The notes under the pieces: generated by a model
The model's input: only the letters and a program-made list of their open reading frames with translations
Told to the model about the DNA's origin: nothing
Databases searched by the model: none
Position numbers and translations under genes: made by a program
Part shown: positions 45,335 through 56,408 of the stretch, in pieces
Layout: every line of letters starts with the position of its first letter
Numbering within the stretch: the stretch's first letter is position 1
Origin: Diplocarpon mali
Lineage: Eukaryota > Ascomycota > Leotiomycetes > Helotiales > Drepanopezizaceae
Assembly (NCBI GenBank): GCA_024741835.1
Contig: JAENRP010000082.1
Coordinates: forward strand, 62,001-126,000
Reading direction: 5' to 3'
Length of the DNA stretch: 64,000 bases

Positions 45335-47322
45335 ATGGCCCAAATGCCCTTCAGACAAAACTTTAGGAAGCCCTCGAGGCAAGCCTCTATGGAGTGAGTT
45401 TCCACAGACAACTCAACCATCGCTACTCTAACCGAACGCAGTCCTCATAATGAACTGAACCCACATTTGGATCACTACATCGGAATCGACGTTGGTACAG
45501 GTAGTGCTAGAGCTTGTATCATCGACCAGCACGGTGACATTAAAGCCTGTACGTGGTCCAAAGCTTCTTAGCACTTCCAAGCTAACTTCACCAAGTGGCA
45601 ACAGAAAATATTGGGCTCTGGCAGCCAGAGACTGGCTACTACGAGCAGTCTACCACCGACATCTGGAGATGTATCTGCACTTGCGTGCAACGCGCCCTCA
45701 GCCAGCACAACATCGACCCCACAACCGTACGCGGAATTGGCTTTGATGCTACCTGCTCACTCGCAGTATTCACTCACGATACTGATGAGCCTATGCCCGT
45801 CACCGGCCCCAATTTTACTAACGACGGAAACGACCGCAATGTTATTCTCTGGCTTGACCACAGGCCGGTCGAGGAAGCGGCAAAGATTAATGCTACTGGA
45901 CACAATTTGCTTCGCTATGTGGGAGGGAAAATGAGCATTGAGATGGAAATTCCAAAGGTGCTTTGGCTCAAGAACCACATGCCGCCTGAGATGTTCGATC
46001 GCTGCAAGTTTTACGATTTGGCGGATGCGCTGACGCATCTGGCAACTGGCAACGAAACTAGAAGCTTCTGCAGCACGGTATGCAAGCAGGGTTATGTTCC
46101 CGTCGGTGTCGATGGCAGTGTCAAGGGCTGGCAAGAGGACTTCTATGAAACCATTGGATTGGGCGATTTGGCGCAGGATAATTTTAAGCGTATGGGTGGT
46201 GTTAATGGGGTGGTGAGCCTTAAAAATTTACAATGCTTGCTGGTGAGCAGTGCTAACCTTTGGCAGAATGGGAAGTACCTCAGTGCAGGTGAACTAGTAG
46301 GAACCCTGAGCGAGAAGGCTGGTAACGAACTCGGTCTCCCTGCCGGAATTGCAGTAGGCAGCGGTGTGATCGACGCATATGCCGGCTGGGTCGGTACCGT
46401 TGGTGCAAAGGTTAACCTGGGAGCAGATCAACTTGACTCAGGCGTACCCAAGAATGACATCTCTCAAGCTTTCAGTCGATTGGCTGCCGTGGCTGGAACA
46501 TCCACCTGCCATCTCGCCATGTCCAGAGACCCTGTCTTTGTGAACGGTGTGTGGGGTCCATACCGAGATGTCCTCCTGCCCAACTTCTGGATGGCAGAGG
46601 GTGGACAATCCGCTACCGGCGAACTTCTCAAACATGTGCTCGAGACACACCCAGCATACAACGAGACCATGTCTATGGCTGAGTCCTTCAATACCAGCAT
46701 TTACGACTATCTCAACTCGCATTTGGAGGAGTTGCAGGAGAAACTTAGCGCGCCTACAGTCTCCTATTTAGGCCGCCATTTCTTCTTTTACGGCGATCTT
46801 TGGGGTAACCGCTCTCCCATTGCGGACCCCAACATGACGGGCTCCGTCATCGGGCTAACCAATGACCGCAGCATGGATGGCCTAGCGCTGTATTACTACG
46901 CCACCATGGAATTCATCGCCATGCAAACCCGTCAGATCATAGAGACGATGAACCAGTCTGGACACACTATCACCAGCATCTTCATGTCCGGCTCTCAGTG
47001 CCAGAATAAAATTCTCATGGAGCTCATGGCTACAACTTGCAGCATGCCCGTCCTCATTCCCAGATATGTACACGCAGCTGTAGTTCACGGTGCCGCCATG
47101 CTAGGTGCGAAGGCGGCGAGCGCGGATAAGGAAGGCAACACTGAGGACTTGTGGAGTATCATGGATCGCATGAGTAAGCCTGGAAAAGTCGTCAAGCCAG
47201 GTAAAAATGTCAGTGAGATGAAGCTGCTGGATATTAAGTACAAAGTCTTCCTTGAGCAGTGTAAGACCCAGCAGTCGTATAGGAAGAGCGTCGACGAGGC
47301 GATCGAGGGATGGACTGCGTAG
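45335..47322 (+). CDS. FGGY-family carbohydrate kinase (Ydr109c / D-ribulokinase type)
   Basis: Exons 45335-45393, 45442-45548, 45596-46212 and 46267-47322 give 612 residues. The ATP-binding N-lobe opens with YIGIDVGTGSARACIID, the phosphate-loop signature of the ASKHA fold, at about residue 31. The conserved IGFDATCSLAVF and ILWLDHRP follow. The C-lobe has PAGIAVGSGVIDAYAGWVG, GTSTCHLAMS and FMSGSQCQN, the FGGY family's substrate and ATP contacts. Family members of this subgroup phosphorylate D-ribulose or related ketopentoses in a repair-type reaction; that is family knowledge and the exact sugar is inference. The fourth coding block follows a 54 bp intron (46213-46266; GTGAGC donor, TGCTAAC branch, GGCAG acceptor) that is in frame and stop-free, so unspliced RNA would still be translated. 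Confidence 0.92.
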
Positions 47323-50300
47323 AGTACGAAGAGAAGGTATCTTGAAGAATAAAAGCTTATACCAGATAGATTAGTGTAGTACTTTGCGTTGCCTATCATA
47401 TTTTCGGCTCTTACACCTAGAATCCCATCCCAGGCGCTGATGCGCATGTGCCACAGGAAAAGGAACAACGCCGATAAATTATACCGGGATGAAGCTCCAT
47501 ACCACAGCTACATAAGGCTACACGGTTAGTGAGTACAACTGACTGCAGCTCGGATGAATGCATCGGGTCAAATCGTGCATATTAAACCATTTCTTGACCC
47601 AGATTCCAATCATCCTGAGCCAGTCCTCACAAGGTGGTATCAAACCGCATATAATAGTGAGGTGCAGCTGATATTTTATTTGGCCATGTACTCTTGTATC
47701 ATATTAATTAACACCCGAGCTCGCTTCTTCGAATAAGGAAAATTCATTCTGCCAGGCGCAGTATACGTCAGATAGCGCGTTCTTATGCATTTTCATGAGT
47801 AACAACGTAACTTTATACGTTGCCATCTCAATGATGTTTATAAGCTTCAAAGCATCAAAGCAAAATAAAGAACCTTTGATAAAATGAAAATTATAATTGA
47901 ACTTATATAATAGATACCCTTACATAATAGATATCAAAATATATGATAGATTCCATCTGGGCTATCAAAAAAAAAAAGCAATACAAGAAGATAGCTTAAT
48001 CAAACATAACCCAAATTAGCAAGAGACAGGTATTCTAGAGATTGCACTGAAAGACCCAAGCTTCAATAGCAGAGAAGCGGATATAGAATGGTGGCGGTGA
48101 AGATTGAGATGGCGCTTTAGTCTTTACTCTAGATGTAAGATAGAAAGAGGAATCTGTGAAAGAAAAGGGAAGTGGAAGAGTCGTTATGAGGATTTAGACA
48201 GCGCCTCTCCCCTATTTAAACCCTTTCAATCCAGCGTCACCTTGATCTTTCATAGTACTCAGTATTCAGTTTATTACATAAAATCCATCTCTTTCGTATC
48301 TTATAAGACTTGTCTTATACTAAATGAATACAGAGAGAGATTCTGTGTATTGAATTCAAGAGGAGAGTGTACAGATTAGCTGGCATGGTTTCAAATCAGT
48401 AACTTCACAGTAACACAAAATCCAAACCAATACTATCAAGTCCTTCCAGCTACAGAATGATTTACATATAAAAAGACAAACCGCCCAGTGATAGTTGATC
48501 AAAGAAACGAAATCCAATGAGCAATCAACTGGCTTGAAATCATAGATTGGAAGGTTCGAAAGTCGACACTGTTAGCAATGATTATTAGCGCAGTGGACTT
48601 GCACGTTCTTCTGTTTCTTCCCAAGACAGCGATCCTTCTTTTTGACAACACTGCGCCATACACCTAGAGCCAGTACTAACGTGGGAATTCTACTATTGTA
48701 TTGACGATATTGAACTCCTGAAAATCTACCCACTTGTCTGTCTCTGTGTGGCTTGGTCACAATTTGATTTTTGTTTCAAATTCCTCCAGGTAGGGAGAGC
48801 GGAAAGACAAGCAGAGAAGATAGGGTTGTAGTGTGAAGAGCTCTAATACGCATAGTATGTCATGCAAATATTTCTGTCCTGGAGACACAGAGATCTGGCT
48901 CCACCATCCCAGAAGGGTCTCTGACAGCTTACCATCGTAGTTACTCCTAGAGAGCATACACGCTTTAGCAGCCTAGCGACATCTCCATGCGGCTTTTATC
49001 AGCCTAGAGCTATGAGCAGACTATTCTAGAGTCTTTGATTGAGCATGGGTGTGCCAAAATCATCTTCATCTCTGGACTTTGCTGTCTACCTTTGGAAATC
49101 TATTGCAACTCCAGATTTCAGACACAAGGGGCCTAAATTCAATGCAGATGCGACAGAGTACTGCATTTTTCCTAGTAGTAAGTTCACTTCCTAGGCTCTA
49201 CTACTTCTGAGAACTTTGCTAACAGATGCTCAAGACTGCTTGTAAGCCCAGTCTCGCGACTCAATCCAAGGCGGAGGCCAAGGTAATCCTCAAGATCAAC
49301 GATATATACCAGACCAGACAAAACCCTCGAGTCCTTCTGCGAGTTTCAGTGGCAGAGTTCTGCTGCTGCACCTTGGCAGGCACAACACGACGACACCTGT
49401 ATTCAAGCCAAGCCAAACCACAGTAACATGCCCAGTACGCTCGCAGAGACATTGAAAAACAGAAAGATATCTCACACAATACAATCTCTAGCCACTGGGA
49501 GGATCGTCTTGGCATCCTGCAGATTCCGGAGGCATCCTATGCAAGGCATTGCTGGATGACTGAACCGGGCACTAGCATCAGAAAGTTGCTCGAGTGCATG
49601 TGTTCTTGCTTTTTTCCTTCGTCCGATGGGCATGAAAAATAAATGAAGCTGCTGTAGCAGGCAAGCCCAGGAGCGCATCATCTGTTTCATTATCAGAAGC
49701 CTGACTAGGCCTCAGAGCAGAACAATCCAAAAAGCTTTGGAACTTCTATTAAACATGCCATCCAGTTACTTCAGAAGCTGATACCACTGAATTGAAATTG
49801 GTTTTTTTGTACGCAGCTCCGTGTGAAACAGTTAAAAAAGGCTCTCGATGCGATTTCATACTATATCATGTTTTCTTTGAGCTAATAGCCTTGATGTTTG
49901 TTCAAGACACGGGCTAGATTGATTATGCAAGGCTGCTTGCGTCAAACCAAAAGTGTGTAGCTGCAAGGATGTCCTCCAAAGTCTCATCTCTGAACGATTT
50001 CGCTCTGTTGCAAAGTACTGTCCTGTGCCATGAGGAACAAATAGGGGGAATAGTGTTCAAATAGCAGGCTGAGAAATGGAAACTAGGGATGCTTATCCCG
50101 AATTCTTAGTAGTGTTCAAAGCTTCCTACTCTGTACACCACTGACACGCGAAGGCAGTGCTGCAGCCAGCCTGTAAGGCAACAGGATTCGCCCACACCTC
50201 TGTCATGCCGGGCCCAGATCAGGACCTCCTGGATTCAGGATAGCAATGCTCTTAGCTGAAAAAATAAGACTTGAAAGTTTCGAGTAGAAGACAATTACCT

Positions 50301-50833
50301 GACTTGTTCATCAAGCAGATGCAGTCCTTCTTTTCAGCTCCTCTTTTAATCACAAAATTCAAACATCTTTCCAGGAGGCTAGCGATCAAGCCCTGCCGCG
50401 ACAATATAAGAGTTATGTTAGCGGTATCTATTGTGGAACGATGATAATGCAAACCCGTCAGACATAGTTTTCGGCTCATTTTGACATCATCTTGGCTGTT
50501 TTCTACTAGACTCTGTGTTGTTTTTCGGTCTAGTCACTAGCTCGCTTTTGCAAAATTGCCCTATCAATTGTTGGATGTCAAGAAGACAGGAGCATTACAA
50601 TTTCCAACCTCCGGAACTATAGGAGGAGTGTTCTTGTGCAATCTCTTTTAGCCCGCCACTTTACATTATCTCTCTCTTTTCAAGATACTATTCGTCCTGT
50701 CGGCGCGAATATTCCTCTCCGTGGTGCCTCATTGTAAAGCTCCGGTCATATTCAACTCCCTGCGCCAAACACAGTAAGCTCCGCTCGGTGGCCGAACTTT
50801 AAGACCGACGCATACTAGAACAACCACCACTCA
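47323..50833. other. 3.5 kb gene-poor region
   Basis: No convincing gene. 47860-48000 is very AT-rich with an A-tract near 47968. Sequence around 49047-49210 has an ATG frame followed by a good GTAAGT donor (about 49181) and a TTTGCTAACAG acceptor (ending 49226), which would encode only ~50 residues; it could be a small spliced gene, a non-coding transcript or a relic. The right 300 bp should hold the promoter of the PFK-2/FBPase-2 gene. Confidence 0.4.
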
Positions 50834-53252
50834 ATGACTCAGGTGCCTGTTGATCTTCAAGCAAATTGGCTTGAGCTTGAAATGCCTTCTGTAGTGCCTA
50901 ACACTGCTGGCACTTCCGGTGGCGCAAGCAGACTTTCCCCTTGTATGTTACCCACAATAGACCCAGCATTTGATTGCTCTTGAGGGTAAAACATTCTAGA
51001 GACCCACTGCTAACCTATTTACAAAGGCAAAACCACACAGCATTCTGCCGTTGCACGCGCCGCTATGTACAATAGGGTTGCCAGCATGACAGCACCACCG
51101 GACCCGGCCCTCGACAACATAACCAACATCACACTCTCCCAATCGCCCACCACATCTCAAAGCCTCCTCGAACCTCCTTCTCCAACTGCAGCATTGGGTA
51201 GAGCTCCGCCAACACTCAACGTGAGCAGCCCTGCATCTCAAGATGGTTCCCCCTTAGTGAATACTCCAGCTGGTAGCAGCACCTCCTCCACCGCGCCTGG
51301 GAGTCCAAGATTGTGAGTAAAGCCCTTCTTCTGGCATGCCACACTTGCCTGGTTCTGTACGCCTTGGTAAAAATTCAGAATAGATCTGTTGAATTCATTA
51401 CGTAGCCCATTATTGAAGAATCTAACACTTTTTTTTTTTTTTGAGAACTATTGATGACGAAATTGCTGACATCCACGAAGACTCCCAGTTAGACAAAACT
51501 CTGGCTCTGCCACTCCTCGAATCAGAGCGCCAGCGACTACCTTGAACATACCTGGCATGACTCGATCTCGAATATCACCCGACGGCAAGATTGCACAGAG
51601 AGACGTGGGCGCGAAGCTAGTTCTCGTAATGGTCGGATTGCCAGCACGAGGAAAGTCTTACATCACAAAGAAGATCCAGAGATACCTCTCTTGGCAGCAG
51701 CATGAATGTCGGATCTTCAATGTTGGTGCCCGCAGACGCGTTGCTGCTGGAACTGGACTGTCATCATCCCCTCAGTCACCCTCACAGTCCCTAAGAAAGC
51801 AAACACCAACCCAGACCGGATCACTTGCTAGCATTGTTGATGCACCGACCAAAGCTGCACACATCCTTCTTAACAGAGTCTACAATTCTCCACATGAGGA
51901 CCCGAATGATCTTTCGAAGCTTCCAAGTGCCGATACTATGGAGCAGTCTGCTCAATTTTTTGATCCCAAGAACGAGAAAGCATCTCAAATCCGTGAGCAG
52001 GTGGCTTTGTCGACTCTGGATGAGCTTCTTGATTTCTTGCTCAACGAAGGTGGGTCAGTTGGTATCCTTGACGCAACAAACAGCACAATTGAACGTAGAA
52101 AAGTTCTCTTCAATGCGATAAAAGAGCGGGAACCCAAATTAGGCATTCTCTTTATCGAAAGTGTGTGTGAAGACAAGAAGGTAATCAGGCTACTCTATCC
52201 AGGGAAAACTAGCAACTTACAATTTCTAGTTGCTCGAGGCCAATATGCACCTCAAGCTGAAGGGCCCTGATTACAAGGACAAGGACCCAGAAAGCTCTCT
52301 TGCGGACTTCAAGAAGCGAGTTGAAGCCTACGAGAGTGCCTACGTCCCACTGGGCAAATTTGAGGAGGACAAGAACATGCAGTACATCAAAATGATTGAT
52401 GTTGGTCGCAAGGTCATCCACTACCGCCTTCAAGGCTTTCTCTCCAATGGAATTGCATCCTACCTATCTACTTTCAATCTCTCACCTCGACAAATTTGGA
52501 TAACTCGCCATGGCCAGTCTGAGGATAATCTCGCTGGAAAGATTGGCGGAGACTCGAATCTTACAGAGGCAGGGCACATGTATGCCACGACCCTGTATAA
52601 CTTCGTATCGGCCAAGCGTCAGGAGTGGGAGTTGGACCAAAAGACGAGAGCTCTCGAGACTGCTGCTCAACCATTGCAGCTAGGCGACCAGACTCCACCG
52701 TATCCTGATATCCTCGGAGAGCTTGATGAGAAGAACTTCTGCGTATGGACTTCCATGCTGCAGCGCAGCATTCAAACCGCAGAGTGGTTCCAAGAGGACG
52801 AGAACTACGACGTCAAGAACTGGGAGATGTTGAAAGAGCTAGACGCCGGTAGTTTTGAAGGAATGACCTACGAAGACATCGCAGACAAATTTCCAGAGCA
52901 GTATGCTAAGCGACGAGCCGACAAACTTAGCTACATTTACCCAGGTGTTGGTGGCGAGGGCTACTTACAGGTCATCAGCAGACTGCGGGATATGGTTCGT
53001 GAGATCGAGCGGATCAAGGATCACGTTCTGCTTATTGGTCATCGCTCTGTGTGTAGAGTCTTGATGGCATACTTCATGGACCTGACTCGGGACGACATTG
53101 CCGACCTCGACGTTCCCATTGGCATGCTATTCGCCATCGAGCCGAAGCCATATGGGATCGAGTTCCACGCATACAAGTACAATGCTGAGGCTTGCACTTT
53201 CAACGAGATTCCCAACTACAAGCCTCAGAAGGCGGTCAGTCACAGCGATTAG
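50834..53252 (+). CDS. Bifunctional 6-phosphofructo-2-kinase / fructose-2,6-bisphosphatase
   Basis: Exons 50834-50942, 51027-51312, 51481-52180 and 52230-53252 give 705 residues, phase-consistent. After a ~160-residue Ser/Pro-rich regulatory N-terminus comes the kinase half: Walker A VGLPARGKSYITKK at about residue 183, then GILDATNSTIERR and FIESVCEDKK. An insert of about 60 residues (SSSPQSPSQSLRKQTPTQ) interrupts the early kinase domain and holds many possible phosphorylation sites. The phosphatase half has the intact catalytic ITRHGQSE at about residue 457, the acid in LDAGSFEGMTYEDI and the second histidine in LLIGHRSVCRV near residue 635. It sets the level of fructose-2,6-bisphosphate and so the balance of glycolysis and gluconeogenesis. 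Unlike yeast Pfk26, where the RHG histidine is replaced, both activities should be possible here. The first two exon joins are less conserved and so less certain. Confidence 0.92.
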
Positions 53253-54327
53253 GCGGTCTTTTTAACTTTTTCTTTTTTGCGTCTCAAATTCGGGATCAGG
53301 GGATATTGGTGTTATGGTAGGATTGCTTCACTCACTGTCACAGCAATAGGGACGGTGGCGTTCTAGGAATTTGCCTCCCTTGCACAGCATAGCGATTGTA
53401 ACAAAGGCACGAGACATGCGAGGAGTTAGGAGGATCCTGAGAAGTCCTAGTGATCATGATTTATGGGATTTGAGACACGTGCATAGAGCCTTGGAGTTGC
53501 TAGAGGTTTTGATTTTTGGCTTGCTTACGCATGCGGCGATACCCAGGGGCATGGCTAAGGTAGCTAGAGACGTACTTTGGCGATTTATTGCTATTTGATT
53601 GGGATGGAATGCGACATCACCGGTGCCTGAGGGCACTCTCTCCAATGGCAAGAAAATTGCACTCAAAGCCGTTTTTGCAAAGAGCCGTAATCGTGATCCA
53701 GTGCTGCACTCTTAACTGGCTTTCTGTTCTGATTGAGCTTGATAGATTTAGCGGTTTATTCATTTTGGATGAAATGCGAAGTAATATCAGATTTCGGTTA
53801 AAAATGATCAAGTTTTCTCGTAAGTTGGTGTGTAACCCCACCAGGCCATCTTGAAGCAATTTACGCCAGTTCAGCCGCATCCGCGTCATTAACTCCAAAG
53901 CGCGTCAACCCGGCGACGACAACACCATGAACTACTTTCCATTTCAAACACTGTATCATACGTCAAGATTTATGGATTTGATTCTTGGAAATTTGAGCCT
54001 GTTTACCTGTCACGCCTGACTCCCAGGACGTCGCATTCGCCCATGTCTTTCTATTTTATCCAACCTTGTAAGTTTCGGCCCCGCCTACCCGCTGCAGATG
54101 TCTTTATGTGCATAATACCTACCTACGCAACCATTTCTCACACTTCATTGTTCAGGGATCGTCTCAGCTAACTGGTGCCCTCAAAGACCTTTTCAACCCG
54201 GCTCCATTCCCATAAAGCAGTTCCCTGGCGACAGCCTCGCAGCTTCTGCACCACCTCTCTCACTACCAAGACTCCTATCCACCATTTTCGAAAGTTGGGC
54301 AAACTACGCAACATAATCTTGAGGAAT
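53253..54327. other. Intergenic, 1.1 kb
   Basis: This holds the 3' UTR of the PFK-2/FBPase-2 gene and the promoter and leader of the RNase H1 gene. The last 156 bp (54172-54327) are open in frame with RNase H1 and are discussed as a finding. No separate gene is seen. Confidence 0.5.
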
Positions 54328-55433
54328 ATGTGCCCTTCTAATTCCAAGAAGCGGAAGCTTAGCGAAGAGAAACTCACCAAATACTATGCCGTGCGAGGAG
54401 GTAGGAAGTCGGGTGTGTACATGACTTGGGACGAATGCAAGGTCCAGACTTCTGGATTTAAGGGAGCTTGCGCATGTGAGTTCCCAAACCTCGTCTTCAC
54501 ATGAGGCTGTTACCAGGAGTCACATCTGTCTTGGGCGAAGCTACCCACCAGGCTTTTTACCTTACTTTAAATGTATATGCTTATCCTAGCTTCCTCGATG
54601 CAGACAAATCGTTCTTGACCGAAAAGGAAGCTCAGGACTTTGTGGCTGGAAAGAGCAAATCTACGCCTGGCCAGGAGAAGTTCTATGGTGTGGCAGTTGG
54701 CCATAAACCTGGTGTTTACACGGAATGGACTGAGGCGCAGATGCAGATTCTAGGTGCAGAGAAGCCGAAGTATAAGAAGTTCGACAATCGCAAGGAGGCC
54801 GAGGCGTTTGTCAAGAGTGGTGGAATTATACCTGTGAAAAAGGCGGCAATGGCCGCTATGAAGGATGAGGATAATAGCTATGGGCGGACAGCCAAGAAGC
54901 AGAAGAGTAGTTCGGTGTTGAGGGTTTATACGGACGGAAGTGCTTTGGGCAATGGAAAGACTGGGGCTATTGCCGGAGTTGGAGTATTCTTTGGAGTTGG
55001 CGATGAACGGTGAGTTGTCGTTATCTTCTACTATCTGCGTAGTAAAACTGACAGCCCTAGTAACGTTTCCGAACCTCTTGAGGGCAAAATTCAGACGAAT
55101 AACAGAGCCGAACTCACTGGTGTCTTACGCGCTCTCGAGATAGCACCAGAAAACAGAGACATGGAGATCGTCACCGACAGCAGTTACGCTATCAATTGCG
55201 TTACTCTATGGTACAAAAGCTGGGCCTGTAGAGGCTGGAGAAAGAATAACGGTGAACAAGCCGAAAATCAGGATTTAATCAAGGACATCAGAAAGCTCAT
55301 CGACACCCGCGATGCTCTGGGCAAGGATACTCAGTTCACTTGGATCAAAGGCCATAACGACGACCCGGGGAACACAGCGGCAGATAGGCTTGCTGTTGCC
55401 GGTGCCCAAAACGCACAGGCGGCAAGACGCTAG
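54328..55433 (+). CDS. rnh1: Ribonuclease H1 with two hybrid-binding domains
   Basis: Exons 54328-54475, 54604-55009 and 55061-55433 give 308 residues from ATG 54328 (MCPSNSKKRKLSEE), which begins with a possible nuclear signal (KKRK). Two hybrid-binding domains follow: residues ~13-65 (KYYAVRGGRKSGVYMTW) and ~73-122 (KFYGVAVGHKPGVYTEW), as in yeast Rnh1. The catalytic domain from about residue 154 has all four acidic residues: YTDGS, NNRAELTG, IVTDSSY and GHNDDPGNTAADRLA. The enzyme cuts the RNA strand of RNA:DNA hybrids, removing R-loops and primers. The intron 54476-54603 joins GACAY to KSFLTEKEA. The frame continues open 5' of the ATG for 52 codons without any acidic residue, so a longer organellar isoform from a non-AUG start is possible. 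Confidence 0.94.
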
Positions 55434-56408
55434 ATGACATCAGGGATGAGAAATGGATACTGTTATAGATACAGCAATACCCTATGGGAATACATGGCGC
55501 CAGATGGAGGTCCAACTTCTAGCAGTAAAGGAAATCTTCTACGCAGGGATGGAGTTGTCGAAGCCACGATCCAGATCTCACTCCTAGTTGTCGACGTGAT
55601 CAGTATGATGACGACCACTCAATTGAGGTCAGAATGTGTTTGATTCTTTCATGCCGATCCACGGCGAATGACTAATGAGAATAGTCATGTTGATGATGGG
55701 AATGATGTGGTAAGGGATGATTCTTTTAACTGTTTGACAGCGGTGTCGAACGGACGGGGTTTTGCCCCAGCAAATCCATTATTTCAATGGATGGGCTCGG
55801 CTTTCATTTACTTTCTTAGGATTAGGTGCAACAGCGGGCTATGAATGGAAGTGCTAGCAGAGAAAATCTGATAGGTTAGTTTCGGATATTTTGTAGTCGA
55901 TATCATTGGCCCAAATCTCTTGTCATGTCGATAATGGACCAATTGTCTGTGAAGCATCAATCTAAAGTTTTGGAAGAGGGGAAACGCTGGAGAATGCCGA
56001 TAAGCTTGTAGTGGATAAGCCCCCCCCGCCCCGTTTTTCGTCGAGGGATGACGGCCACAAACTTTCGTTTTGAGCAGTGTTAGCATATCACAAACAGCTT
56101 ACCTCTCGAAATTGATACCATCTACACCCTTCTCACTTCCTATTCTACTCACATACTTCATATTGCTCTGTACCTCGCAGTTAATACCAGCGACAAACGT
56201 GGCAGTCGTTAGCAGGCTTGACACCGCAGTAATTTCCAATGACCGGCGTTCAATAACAAAAACAGTTCCTGGATATCGCTATCCACCATACGGAGAGCCA
56301 GTGTTAAGTTTGAGAACTAGCAAGGACGATTCAGGGGTTTCTTGATAGGCTGGCTGGACGGTGCCTGGTATTGCTCATCGATTCACGTCTTTTGAAAAGT
56401 TGACGACG
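55434..56408. other. Intergenic, 1 kb
   Basis: This holds the 3' UTR of the RNase H1 gene and the promoter of the antiporter gene, with a C-tract at about 56020-56032. Short frames here show no family. Confidence 0.5.
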
